DNA of 55,448 bases, taken from the NCBI GenBank assembly GCA_003602475.1, contig QQSC01000024.1, positions 18,583-74,030 of the forward strand. Direction: 5' to 3'. This document shows positions 37,384-47,254 of the stretch, piece after piece; position 1 is the stretch's first letter, and the number at the start of each line of letters is the position of its first letter. The notes beneath the pieces were generated by a model, which saw only the letters and a program-made list of their open reading frames with translations, had not been told where the DNA came from and did not search any database. A program made the position numbers and the translations under genes. The DNA comes from Candidatus Poseidoniales archaeon. Its GTDB lineage: Archaea > Thermoplasmatota > Poseidoniia > Poseidoniales > Poseidoniaceae.

Positions 37384-38523
37384 ATGGCTCCGCCCTTCCG
37401 AAAGAAAGGCGTAGACAACACCGCATCTGTTCCCGTAGACTCGGACATTGAAGCGCTTCTTGACGAAGAAGAAGGCATGCCTGCGCCGGTTGAAGCCAAC
37501 GGCGCCCATGAAACAAACGAAGAGCCAAGGGAATTGTCCCCTGAAGAAGCCATGACTGCCAGCGCAACAATGGTCATTGAAACGTGCATGGACATCCGTC
37601 GAGGCGAGAACCTCCTCATCGTTTGCGACCCCACAACGACCGACATTGGGAAAGCTCTCCACGATGCAGCAAGCGAACGGTCCGACCGCGTGCTCCTCAT
37701 CGTCATGCCGAAAGGACGTCATCATGGAGATGAACCCCCCACACCCGTCGCTCAATTGATGCGGCAGCAGCAGGTTGTCATCGCGCCAACGAAGTATTCC
37801 CTCACCCATACCCGAGCGGTCCGCCAAGCCACCAACGAAGGAGCGAGGGTGGCAACGATGCCCGGCATGACGACCGAGATGTTCACACACGGTGGTATGT
37901 CAGCCGATTTTAAAGCGGTCAAGAAGGCCATTAGCGACATGAATCCCGTGATGCGTCGAAAACGGTTTGTCAATGTCAAATCAGAAAGCGGAACCAACGT
38001 GACCTTTGAGGTCAACTGGCGCGAATGGAAAACCGAAGACAACGGTATTTGCAACCGCCCGAAAGCAGTGATGAATCTCCCTGCTGGGAAAATATTCGCC
38101 ATGCCCACCAAAGGTACGATGAACGGCACCATCGTCATTGACGGTTCATGGGATTCTGACCTCGTGGACGAACCGGTGACTCTTGCCATTGAAAGTGGGT
38201 TGGTCATCGACGTCAAAGGCGGAGCTACTGCAGGAAAGATTCGTCAGGCCTTTGGTGAAGCAGCTAAGCGGCTGAAAGCCAAAGATCAAGAAAACGTGTG
38301 GACAATCGCCGAATTTGGTTTTGGCATGAACCCTCAGGCCCGGTTGATTGGAAACGTCTTGGAAGATGAAAAACGATTGGGGAGTGCCTATTTTTCCATC
38401 GGAGACAATTCGAGATTGGGTGGAACCGCCTCGGTGGGCATCAACATATCGGGCGTGCTGGCTCAGCCCAGCATTTGGCTTGATGATACCCTCATCATTG
38501 AGAACGGGACCAAGGTCGTTTGA
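37384..38523 (+). CDS. M29-like aminopeptidase (leucyl aminopeptidase / aminopeptidase T-like)
   Basis: MVIETCMDIRRGENLLIVCDPTTTDIGKALHDAA...IWREWKTEDNGICNRPKAVMNLPAGKIFAMPTKGTMNGTIVIDGS...IAEFGFGMNPQARLIGNVLEDEKRLGSAYFSIGDN. Confidence 0.85.
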   Translation: MAPPFRKKGVDNTASVPVDSDIEALLDEEEGMPAPVEANGAHETNEEPRELSPEEAMTASATMVIETCMDIRRGENLLIVCDPTTTDIGKALHDAASERSDRVLLIVMPKGRHHGDEPPTPVAQLMRQQQVVIAPTKYSLTHTRAVRQATNEGARVATMPGMTTEMFTHGGMSADFKAVKKAISDMNPVMRRKRFVNVKSESGTNVTFEVNWREWKTEDNGICNRPKAVMNLPAGKIFAMPTKGTMNGTIVIDGSWDSDLVDEPVTLAIESGLVIDVKGGATAGKIRQAFGEAAKRLKAKDQENVWTIAEFGFGMNPQARLIGNVLEDEKRLGSAYFSIGDNSRLGGTASVGINISGVLAQPSIWLDDTLIIENGTKVV

Positions 38524-38525
38524 CC

Positions 38526-40049
38526 TCAGTAGCCAAGGTTTTGTTGCCCGCAAATGGGGCAGAAACGCCAGTATGGGTCCAACCCGATACCGCAACCTCG
38601 GCAGTGAACACCTGAGCGAATCGTGGGCTGTACCAAGGGCGCTTGTGGTTGTTGCCAGCCTTGTTGTGGTTGCTGCCAGCCTTGTTGTGGTTGCTGCCAA
38701 CCCTGTGCGGGTTGTTGGGGTTGTTGAGGCTGCTGAGGCTGCGGTGGGGCTTGCCAACCCTGTGCGGGTTGTTGGTTCCATGGCTGTTGTTGTGATCCGG
38801 GAGTGGTCGGTGGTTGAGGAGGAGACGGCTGAGGGGCTGCACTTCCAAGCGGTTTTCGAACCGGAGCCACCGGTCGTGGAAGACCGTCGGTTTTCTTAGC
38901 AGCAGGTGATGCCATGAATTCGGACAACGAGACGGTACCGTCACCGTCAACATCGGCTTCTGCGTGAAGTTGCGTGGCTTCTTCAATGGTCGTAGCCGTC
39001 GCCTGAGCCAATTCCTCAACCGACAACTCACCGCTTCCGTCGCCGTCTGCAGCAATGAAATGTTCGGCTGCGCTGACGAACTCGTCCTCAGGCGCTTCTT
39101 CAACAGAAGTCTCAACGGCTTGATCGTCCATCGGAGGTGCAGATTGACCCATGGTGATGTCAAACGCTCCTGCGAACGCATTTTGAGCAGCACGTTGGAC
39201 CTGCTTTTCGTTCTCAACATTGACTTCACGAACGGCTTCTACCGCCTCAGGGACGCTTGGTAGAGCCACAGAGGGGAGAGAATCAACCGCTGCCAGTGGC
39301 GCGGAGACCGGTTGCTGAGGGGCTGCAGAACCGGGGAGTGGGACAGGATTTTCGAGAATTGGAGGTGCTTTCGTCGGTGTTGCGCTGACTGGGGGCGTGT
39401 CGACAACCGGAGGAGAAGGCGTTGATGAAGCGACGGAGTTGGGCAAGGTTTCGATGGTGGCAGCGGCGGCTTCACCGCTTGCAAGGGTTGGGATGGGAAG
39501 GACGTGTCCTTCAACGTCCATGGAGGCCGCCAATTCGCTGTTCACCAACGCCAACGATGATGCGTTTCCACCAACGTTGGACATCATGGATTCAAGGTTG
39601 TGGAGGTAGCGAAGCACCTCGGCCTGGCCGCCAGTAAGGTGAGCAACAGCGAAAATTTTCATCATTCGCATGGGGTCGGCCAGTTCTTGAAGTGCCTGAG
39701 TTTCTCCTTCCGTGAGGTTTGATGAGGGAGTCCCTACAACCTCGCCTGCTGAATTGGGTTGGCCCAAGGCGTTGAGCAAGGGATCGGGCATGCTCATCAG
39801 TCCGAGGTGCCCCGCAACAAGGTAGTAGATTTCTCCCCCTTCGCAGGCCATTCGTTCACTGGCGGCTTCGAAGTTGAAGTCGCCGGGCTGCAAGACAATA
39901 TCGGACAAGAAATCAAAAAACTTGACCATGGCGTTGTCCCGACTCATCGCCATCATGTTGTGCAGCACGTCAGAGGATTCTGTTACGCCAAAATAGGCTG
40001 CTGCATCGTCCACGTCGATGCTGTTGGAGGTGCTTGGTTCATCAGCCAT
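38526..40049 (-). CDS. EF-hand pair protein with Q/P/W-rich repeat linker and C-terminal zinc ribbon
   Basis: EF-hand loops DGDGSGELSVEE and DVDGDGTVSLSE; PAQGWQQPQQGWQQPQQGWQQPQ; C-term CRGCGIGLDPYWRFCPICGQQ. Confidence 0.85.
   Translation of the reverse strand: MADEPSTSNSIDVDDAAAYFGVTESSDVLHNMMAMSRDNAMVKFFDFLSDIVLQPGDFNFEAASERMACEGGEIYYLVAGHLGLMSMPDPLLNALGQPNSAGEVVGTPSSNLTEGETQALQELADPMRMMKIFAVAHLTGGQAEVLRYLHNLESMMSNVGGNASSLALVNSELAASMDVEGHVLPIPTLASGEAAAATIETLPNSVASSTPSPPVVDTPPVSATPTKAPPILENPVPLPGSAAPQQPVSAPLAAVDSLPSVALPSVPEAVEAVREVNVENEKQVQRAAQNAFAGAFDITMGQSAPPMDDQAVETSVEEAPEDEFVSAAEHFIAADGDGSGELSVEELAQATATTIEEATQLHAEADVDGDGTVSLSEFMASPAAKKTDGLPRPVAPVRKPLGSAAPQPSPPQPPTTPGSQQQPWNQQPAQGWQAPPQPQQPQQPQQPAQGWQQPQQGWQQPQQGWQQPQAPLVQPTIRSGVHCRGCGIGLDPYWRFCPICGQQNLGY
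38640..38780. repeat. 21-bp-period coding tandem repeat (QGWQQPQ)
   Basis: ttgtggttg(t/c)tgccagccttg units, encoding QGWQQPQ x3 plus degenerate PQQ units. Confidence 0.8.
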
Positions 40050-40110
40050 TCATTCACCTCGCTTTGCCGAGCCAAGTCCCCCATTTAAGCCCTCATGAAG
40101 TCATCCCGGT

Positions 40111-43100
40111 TCATTGGTTCTTAGCCAGGTCACAAATGGCACGACTTTGTTCTGCAGACCACCCGGTTTCTTGCAGTTGCATCAACATCGTGCGCTCGTC
40201 CTCTCCATCAGCAAAAGCATCGGCCACCCAGTCAACTGCTGCTTCTCGGTCATCGGTTTGCCAAGCTTCGAAAACACTCATGTCAACATGGATTTTGGCT
40301 TTCCGAACCTTTGTCGTTGGCTCATCTATAGTTGAGACAGATTTCTTCTTGGCCACTTTTTGCGCCGGAGCTGGCGTGCTTGCTTTCTTTGGTGGGCCAC
40401 CCGTACGCACCGGCGTTGAAGGGCCGGAGGTTTTCGGTGGTCCACTCCTTGAATGCGGACCGCGGGCGTTTGAAGCACCAGGGGGCCCGGCGCGAGTTGA
40501 TTTGGTGGTTGATGGACCGCCGGAAGGTCCGCCTCGAGAGGACGATACCTGAGGAGGAGATTGTGCACCAGCGCCCGTATCTCTGCGTGAACGGCTGGTG
40601 TTTCGAGCTCTTGGCTCATCGTCATCGAACTCGTCGTCGAAGTCGTCATCTTCGTAATCGTCGTCTTCTTCGTTGCTTCGCATGACACGGAACATCACAC
40701 CCAGCAGGACAAGAACGGCCAACGCAGCACCGCCATAAACCAAGGTTTGACCGGCAGTTCCAGACAAGAAACCTGTTTCTGAATCATCGCCTGATGTTGC
40801 TTTTGGACATCCGTCATCGAATCCATCTGTTCCTCGCGAGACGAATGGACAGGTGTCACGATCATCCATGACACCGTCGTTATCGCTGTCTCTTTCGGAG
40901 GGGTGGCAGCCATCTTCGTCAACGTTGGCTCTCAAATCATCAGGTGTGTGCGGGCAAAGGTCGGCGTTCATGGCTCCAAGGATGAATTGACCCGGATCGG
41001 CAACGTCGCCTCCGTTTGCATTCAAGCGCAGATGGTACGCTGCCCGACTTTCGTTCCAAGTGGAATCGCCCCAGTTGTCGCCAAAACCGTCGTAATCGGT
41101 GTCCCTCCATTGTGTGGGGTCGTTGCGAAGGGAGACATCCTCGGAGGAATCTCGCCAACCGTCACCGTCGTCGAGGCATCCGAAGTCGTCCCTAAAGGAG
41201 GTCCCGTTTTCCTCCGGACAAACGTCGCCCTGCGTACCGCTGGAATTGTCTCCGTACGTGTCTCCGTCCGTGTCCCACCACTGTGAGGCATCGCTGGGCC
41301 ACGCATCACCGGTTTGGTTGATGCGCAATCCAGTGGAAGCATCGACCTCATACGCATACAGGCCGGCATATCCATCCCCGTCCACGTCAACATCCAACGC
41401 CGATTCATCCACGCAACCCGTGCTGTCAATGAATTGAATCAATGCTTCAGGCGTGTCAACGCACGTGTCCTGAGCGTCCACCAAACCGTCCCCGTCGCTG
41501 TCTCTCTGGTCGTCTGCGCAACCGTTGCTGTCCGTCTCAGCTCCCGAAGACGTGCCGGGACAAACATCCAACGGGTCATTGACACCGTCGTTGTCCGTGT
41601 CGACGTTTCGTTGCGCTGATGTGCAACCTTGGTCGTCAACGGATGAGGCTGGGCTGTTGGGGCAGAGGTCAGCATCGTTTGTCACACCGTCCGAATCGTC
41701 GTCCAGTTGCGCATCGGCGCATCCGTTGGCATCAACTGAGGCACCCTGAGGTGAGTCTGGACAAGTGTCGTCGTCGTTGACGACCCCATCACCATCGTTG
41801 TCGGAAAGGTCCACAAGTCGGCATCCAATGCCCGAACTGGCGCCATTGGGAGCCGTGCCGTTGAGAACCCCAACTTGTTGTGGGCATCGGTCCCCGTTTC
41901 GACCTGCGAGTTGATCACCAAATCCGTCCCCGTCTTCATCCGACCATTGTGTTGGGTCGTCTGGGAACGCATCGCCTTGTTGGTTGATTCTCAACCCGGT
42001 CTCACCATCTAAACTGAACGTGAAGATGTCCCTGAATCCATCACCGTCAGAATCGATGCACCCTGGAACAGGACTGGTTGAATTGCCCCATTCATCAAGG
42101 CAGCCATCCAAGACCAAACCGTTGTTGTTTGTCCCGTTGTACAATTCCGTCCACTCGTCCGGATAGCCGTCAAGATCGTTGTCGGTGGCCACGGCATCAA
42201 GGAAGGGGAACTGGTCTGGATTGGTCGCATTCAACGAGTTGTTGTCCCCGTATCCATCGCCATCGGTATCGGACCATTGGGTGCCATCGAATGGCCACAC
42301 GTCTGCTCCGTGCGCTGAGGCGTTCCAAGCGTCGAAATCGCCGTCTTCACCTGAAGGGTCACTTGACCCGTCGCCATCGCTGTCCAGACAGCCGTTGCGG
42401 TCACGGAACGATGTCCCGTAGTCCCACGGGCAGAAATCCCCGTTGACGATGTCGGTGTCGTTGTCGCCAAACCCATCACCGTCGTAATCGCTGTATTGCG
42501 ATGCGAGATAGGGGAACAAATCGCCACTGTTGGCATTTTGATCCAACGGAACGGCACAGCAGTCCACACCGTGGTTGTCACCAAATCCATCACCGTCGGT
42601 GTCGAGGGCTTGTTTCCAATTTGACAAATAACGGTCACCACCGATGTAGCTGCCCAGGTTATCGGACCATCCGTCTTGATCGTAATCGGTGCATCCGTAG
42701 CGGTCAATCCACGAGGTCCCGCCTGAGTCGGTACAGCTATCCAAGGAATCGGCCCATCCATCGGCGTCAAAGTCAGGGCATCCCATGGAGATGTAGGACG
42801 ACGTCCCCGTTTCATCGAGGCATGCGTCCGCCAAGGGACCATTGGGGTTGTCACCGTAGCCGTCTCCATCGGTGTTTTTCCATTGGTCACCAGCAAATGG
42901 GAGGCCATCAATCAAATCGAAAATAAGGTCTCGATCTGTATCAACGTACAACCTCAGCACCTCAACATCACCATCGATTGCATCCCAGTAAGCCATGTGG
43001 ACGGTTCCGTTGGCATCGGTCTGAGGATTCATGTCACCGGTAGGCACGGTTCCTGTCAACGGAGCAGTGGTCCATAGAGGCTGGTGTCCAGATTCACCGC

Positions 43101-46100
43101 CCGTCAGTGAATGAATCCGGAGTTCTTGTGTTTGGGGGTCACTTGAAACAACCGTGCGGTAACCGTCGTGCTCGTACGAGTCAAAAGGACCGTTGGCATG
43201 GGCAGGAGACGGAGCTGAACGTGCTGTCCAGTTGGCGTCAACAAGGCGGAAATGCACTGCATGTTGTGCGTTGGCGGCAAGAACCGTTGACCCTTCACAA
43301 ATCAGGTGATGTTTCACGGGGGAGCCGGGCAGTGTGGTGATGTCGTGATTGAGCCACTCCGTTGAACCGTTTTGGACGTGAAGAGTCATCAATCCGGTGG
43401 AGTCCACGGTGCAAATCATCATCGAGCCGTTGGCAGCTTGAGCCAACCCAATTGAAAGGTCAGCAGCTTGGATGCCCGTTGTGACCTCGGTTTTGCTCAA
43501 GTTGCTGCCGTTGAGCATCCAGAACTCCAAATCGCTGCCGCTTTGAGAGGTGTTTTCCGTCGCCAAGGCAACGACCAAAGTACCGTTTGAGAGCAGCATC
43601 GAAGGATGGTCGGTCGACAGCACTTCGCCTTCATCACCCAACGTCGTCAACGACCATCCACCGTTCTTCACAGCGAGTTCGAGTTGTTGATTGCCGTACC
43701 TGTACAGAAGGTGAGGGATGTCGGCTGAATTTGCCATCACCTCGATGGGACCGGCAACAGCGGCCGACTGCCGAACCAGCCCGGTGGACCAACTCCCTGT
43801 CGTTTCTTCGCTGAAGTAGATTTGCTGCCCTGCCCCTGAGGTGTAGGCAAGCCATTGGTCGCCATCGTTGTCCAAGGTGGACCCGAGATGCTGGCCCATG
43901 GTACCTTGGCTGACGATGGTTTGTTCCAAGGCGGTGTACGAGTGTTCTGTGGTCGAGACGATGAATTGACCGCTGTTGTTGCTGGTGTCAACAGCCACCA
44001 CCAAAGGTTGACCCGAAGCGGTGACGTCCAAGGCCAACCCGGGTAGAGCGGAGGGCAATCGAGCGAGCAGGGTGGTGACCCATCGACCCGTTGGTGCGTT
44101 GTCGTCCATGTGTTCCAATTTGGAAAGGTGATGCTGCCCGTCGTGTTGATGAGCGTAAACAAGGGTGGTTTCACCCCTCCCAGCGGTGGCCAAAGCCATG
44201 TGGTTGAGCGTACCGTCGATGGTGAAGGTGATGGCTTCCCAATCGCGCTCGGACAACACCAGCAGTTCCAACTCGTGGTCGTCAGCGGTGTTGTCAGGAG
44301 CTGCCCGAATCGAATACACAAGTTCACCAAGCCCGTCCCCGTTGACATCACCCATGGAAGCCGCAATGGCACCGACCCTCTGGCCGTTTGTACCGGTCGC
44401 TATGAGTTCTGATTCGGATTGGATTCCATCGGTTGAGCCGAAGTACAAGCGGAGAGCTCCGTTTGATCCGCCCCCCACTGTGCTGATGTAGACATCGTTG
44501 AACCCGTCCTCGTTGACGTCGCCTGCAGGTACGATGGCTTGGCCGATTCGGGCGTTGGCTTGACCGGAGCCAGGTTGAAGGGTCCAGTCCGGCATCGAGG
44601 TCATTGGACCCGTGGTTCCGTTGTAGAGCCACAATTTTCCGCCTCCAAAGACAGCCGTACCGTTGAACGGTTCAGTGATGATGTGGTCCTCTAACCCGTC
44701 ACCGTGGATGTCGCCAAGACATGCGATGTTGTGGCCGAAAAGCCGGTTTTGGACGAGCGATTCAACGGTGTGAGTCGGGGTTCCGTTGAACCCTGTCGAA
44801 GCTGCGGTGAAGTACTCAACAGAAGAAAAGGTGAGTGCGTTTGAGAACGTTCCCGTGTTCCCGATGATGAGGTCGTCCAATCCGTCGCCGTTGATGTCGC
44901 AGGACGACAACGAACGGCCAAACATGTCTCCTGCTTCGGTTTGTGTGAGATTTCGCATAGCCACCAGCTGCGACCCGTTCGTGGTGTAGATGTTGACCTT
45001 GCCTTGGTGGGTGGTGCTGCTGTCAACAACTTGGGAAAAGTTGTGAGCAGAAACGGCCATTGCATTGGCCCCGTTGCGCTCAAGGACAACCACAACCGAA
45101 CCAAGTCGTTCACCGCTGAATCCGACCGCACCGGCGCTGACGGTGGTTGAGAGTCCGTCGTTGGAACCGTGATGAACTTGCACTCTGCCGTGGTCCAGAG
45201 ATGCGTTGTCGGTCCGATAACCAGGTACGCCAAGAATCACGTCCGCTATGTTGTCGTCGTTAACGTCCCCAACCGCTAGCCCTGCCCCCAGATGAGCCTC
45301 GTTCATGCCGCCTTCAACGGTGAGGTTTGGTGATGTTGCCACTCCATGTGGAGACCCGTAATAGACATCCAAACGGCCGTTTTGGGTGAATCCATTGGTT
45401 GATGCGGTGGGCGTCGACATGAGCACATCATCAAAACCATCGTTGTTCACATCCGCCAACATCACATGGCCTTCACTTGCATTGACCAGTCCCGCTGAGA
45501 GTTCAGCCGTGGGCGTGGGGTCGACTCTGCCGGTGTTTTGTCCGGCAAGGGACCGGATAAGGTCAATCGAAAACTGTTGACCTGACTGTGTGGCTGTTGC
45601 CACCTGTTCGATGTTGTTGCTGTCGAGGTCCATGCCAAGGGTGTCAACGGTGTTGGCGTTGTTGGAGAGCAGGCGACGGTCTCGGTCGGTTCCGTCAACT
45701 CGGAGGAGAACAACCTCATCACCCAGGGTATAGAGCACGTGAGCAACACCGTCCTCGTCCATGTGGAGGACAATATCACGCCCAACAGGACCTTGCTCCA
45801 GCACCGAATGAGACCAGTAGGCTCCGCTGAAATTGACTTGATGCAGTCGGCCGTCGGCCGTGCGCATCAAGCCCCATTCAACACCATCCGGGTGAATGGC
45901 GAGTTCCAAATCGGTGGCGTTGACGTTTTCCATGATGGTCCGGGTGTGCCATCGAGGACCGTCCCAGTAGGTTTGGCTTTCCAGAGCGTAACGCCCCATT
46001 TTGAGATCCGGGCCGTCGGCATAGAGAACCCGTTGCATTTCGTTCGCCGTGACCGCAATTGCGCAGTCCACGAGTTCCGTGGCGTTGGCTGGAGCGACGC

Positions 46101-46512
46101 TGTCGACCAGAGAGGTGTTGAGATCTGAGGAGGTGGACCATGTGCGCACGTTCCCTTCTTGTGTGCTCCAGCACCAATGTTGCTTGGCGTACCGAGTCAA
46201 TTTTACATCGGGGGTCCCGGGGTGTTCGGATGTGTTGAACATCGTCAGGTCCAAACTGAACTGGTCGATGACGGATTCTTGACGAACCATCGCTTGGTCC
46301 AAGCCGTCGTAATTGACGGTCATGCCGCCAAAGTCGTGCCCATAGCCGCTTTCAGCGGTAAACGGTGATGAGAACTGTACCGAACGGGCCTTGTCCAATA
46401 CCGGTGCTTCTTGGTGTACAGGGCCCACCATCGGCGAACATATACTGAGCAGGAAGAAGCCGACAAGCACGATGCTTTGACTGAGCAAACGGGAGTCGCG
46501 TGGCGGCGTCAT
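40111..46512 (-). CDS. giant cell-surface protein: signal peptide, FG-GAP (integrin-alpha-like) repeats, thrombospondin type 3-like calcium repeats, TM helix, cytoplasmic tail
   Basis: 2.1 kaa; N-term MTPPRDSRLLSQSIVLVGFFLLSICSPMVG; FG-GAP ADVNNDGFDDVLMSTP, GDVNDDNIADVILGVPG, CDINGDGLDDLIIGNTG, GDVNEDGFNDVYIST; TSP3 DSDGDGLVDAQDTC, DNDGDGVVNDDDTCPDSP; TM TLVYGGAALAVLVLLGVMFRVMR. Confidence 0.9.
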   Translation of the reverse strand: MTPPRDSRLLSQSIVLVGFFLLSICSPMVGPVHQEAPVLDKARSVQFSSPFTAESGYGHDFGGMTVNYDGLDQAMVRQESVIDQFSLDLTMFNTSEHPGTPDVKLTRYAKQHWCWSTQEGNVRTWSTSSDLNTSLVDSVAPANATELVDCAIAVTANEMQRVLYADGPDLKMGRYALESQTYWDGPRWHTRTIMENVNATDLELAIHPDGVEWGLMRTADGRLHQVNFSGAYWSHSVLEQGPVGRDIVLHMDEDGVAHVLYTLGDEVVLLRVDGTDRDRRLLSNNANTVDTLGMDLDSNNIEQVATATQSGQQFSIDLIRSLAGQNTGRVDPTPTAELSAGLVNASEGHVMLADVNNDGFDDVLMSTPTASTNGFTQNGRLDVYYGSPHGVATSPNLTVEGGMNEAHLGAGLAVGDVNDDNIADVILGVPGYRTDNASLDHGRVQVHHGSNDGLSTTVSAGAVGFSGERLGSVVVVLERNGANAMAVSAHNFSQVVDSSTTHQGKVNIYTTNGSQLVAMRNLTQTEAGDMFGRSLSSCDINGDGLDDLIIGNTGTFSNALTFSSVEYFTAASTGFNGTPTHTVESLVQNRLFGHNIACLGDIHGDGLEDHIITEPFNGTAVFGGGKLWLYNGTTGPMTSMPDWTLQPGSGQANARIGQAIVPAGDVNEDGFNDVYISTVGGGSNGALRLYFGSTDGIQSESELIATGTNGQRVGAIAASMGDVNGDGLGELVYSIRAAPDNTADDHELELLVLSERDWEAITFTIDGTLNHMALATAGRGETTLVYAHQHDGQHHLSKLEHMDDNAPTGRWVTTLLARLPSALPGLALDVTASGQPLVVAVDTSNNSGQFIVSTTEHSYTALEQTIVSQGTMGQHLGSTLDNDGDQWLAYTSGAGQQIYFSEETTGSWSTGLVRQSAAVAGPIEVMANSADIPHLLYRYGNQQLELAVKNGGWSLTTLGDEGEVLSTDHPSMLLSNGTLVVALATENTSQSGSDLEFWMLNGSNLSKTEVTTGIQAADLSIGLAQAANGSMMICTVDSTGLMTLHVQNGSTEWLNHDITTLPGSPVKHHLICEGSTVLAANAQHAVHFRLVDANWTARSAPSPAHANGPFDSYEHDGYRTVVSSDPQTQELRIHSLTGGESGHQPLWTTAPLTGTVPTGDMNPQTDANGTVHMAYWDAIDGDVEVLRLYVDTDRDLIFDLIDGLPFAGDQWKNTDGDGYGDNPNGPLADACLDETGTSSYISMGCPDFDADGWADSLDSCTDSGGTSWIDRYGCTDYDQDGWSDNLGSYIGGDRYLSNWKQALDTDGDGFGDNHGVDCCAVPLDQNANSGDLFPYLASQYSDYDGDGFGDNDTDIVNGDFCPWDYGTSFRDRNGCLDSDGDGSSDPSGEDGDFDAWNASAHGADVWPFDGTQWSDTDGDGYGDNNSLNATNPDQFPFLDAVATDNDLDGYPDEWTELYNGTNNNGLVLDGCLDEWGNSTSPVPGCIDSDGDGFRDIFTFSLDGETGLRINQQGDAFPDDPTQWSDEDGDGFGDQLAGRNGDRCPQQVGVLNGTAPNGASSGIGCRLVDLSDNDGDGVVNDDDTCPDSPQGASVDANGCADAQLDDDSDGVTNDADLCPNSPASSVDDQGCTSAQRNVDTDNDGVNDPLDVCPGTSSGAETDSNGCADDQRDSDGDGLVDAQDTCVDTPEALIQFIDSTGCVDESALDVDVDGDGYAGLYAYEVDASTGLRINQTGDAWPSDASQWWDTDGDTYGDNSSGTQGDVCPEENGTSFRDDFGCLDDGDGWRDSSEDVSLRNDPTQWRDTDYDGFGDNWGDSTWNESRAAYHLRLNANGGDVADPGQFILGAMNADLCPHTPDDLRANVDEDGCHPSERDSDNDGVMDDRDTCPFVSRGTDGFDDGCPKATSGDDSETGFLSGTAGQTLVYGGAALAVLVLLGVMFRVMRSNEEDDDYEDDDFDDEFDDDEPRARNTSRSRRDTGAGAQSPPQVSSSRGGPSGGPSTTKSTRAGPPGASNARGPHSRSGPPKTSGPSTPVRTGGPPKKASTPAPAQKVAKKKSVSTIDEPTTKVRKAKIHVDMSVFEAWQTDDREAAVDWVADAFADGEDERTMLMQLQETGWSAEQSRAICDLAKNQ
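40850..42930. repeat. degenerate coding repeats for thrombospondin type 3-like Asp-rich calcium-binding units
   Basis: Repeated D(T/S)DGDG(F/Y)GDN and D(N/S)DGDGVxDxxDxCP units read on the minus strand. Confidence 0.8.
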
Positions 46513-46560
46513 ACGGCAAGCACACACCCGGATGTTGAAAATGGTTGTTCACCGTTGAGT

Positions 46561-46579
46561 TGACCCCCTAAGGGGGTCA
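46561..46579. promoter_or_regulatory. perfect 19-bp palindrome in the divergent intergenic region
   Basis: TGACCCCCT-A-AGGGGGTCA, 9-bp arms with 1-nt centre, between the giant surface protein start (46512, -) and the thiN-like start (46604 or 46631, +). Confidence 0.65.
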
Positions 46580-46603
46580 GGTGTTGAAGCAAGAGGAAGG
46601 CCT

Positions 46604-47254
46604 TTGATGCCTTTCGCCCTCAGAACAACCATGGAGGAACCAACGTGTTTGGTCGTGTGCAACGGGCCTTGGCCCATGCCGAGCATTCTTGCGATGGCCT
46701 TGGACGGACCGAACATCGTGGTAGCCTGCGACGGAGCAGTCGTATCGTGCATGGAGCACGGTGTGCAAGTGAATGCCGTCATTGGCGACTTTGACAGTCT
46801 GAATCAAGACATTCTTTCGTCGCTTCAGGACATGGAGGTTCTTGAGCGGCCCGAGCAAGAATCCAACGATCTGTCAAAAGCCCTGACCTACGCCGTGGAA
46901 CAAGGACACACAAGCGTGCGGGTTGTCGGGGCCACAGGCGGAGACATGGAGCACGAATGGGCGAACATGCTGGAGTGCGCTCATCACGCCATCGACATTG
47001 AGGTGGTTGACGAACGCGGACGGTTTTGTTTTTTGGCCCCGAATGTCAGCCATGCCATCCGGGTTGTTCCACAACAATCGTTTTCGCTGATGGCCCTCGT
47101 GTCGGTTGACGGCCTCAACCTCACAGGCGCATCCTATCCACTCACAAACGACCAACTGGACATGGGGTCACGAGGGCTCCACAACATGGCCACAAGCGAC
47201 ACGGTCAAGCTGGACTACGGTTCTGGCCGGCTGATGTTGGTTCTTCCTCACTGA
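46604..47254 (+). CDS. thiamin pyrophosphokinase-like protein
   Basis: VVACDGAVVSCMEHGVQVNAVIGDFDSLNQDIL...EQESNDLSKALTYAVEQGHTSVRVVGATGGDMEHEWANM...YPLTNDQLDMGSRGLHNMA. Alternative start 46631. Confidence 0.9.
   Translation: MMPFALRTTMEEPTCLVVCNGPWPMPSILAMALDGPNIVVACDGAVVSCMEHGVQVNAVIGDFDSLNQDILSSLQDMEVLERPEQESNDLSKALTYAVEQGHTSVRVVGATGGDMEHEWANMLECAHHAIDIEVVDERGRFCFLAPNVSHAIRVVPQQSFSLMALVSVDGLNLTGASYPLTNDQLDMGSRGLHNMATSDTVKLDYGSGRLMLVLPH

Noticed and set aside
40850-42930. Possible CRISPR-like or satellite array because of many similar short units
   Set aside because: Units are degenerate, in frame, of variable length and encode TSP3-like Asp-rich repeats; no identical repeats with unique spacers.
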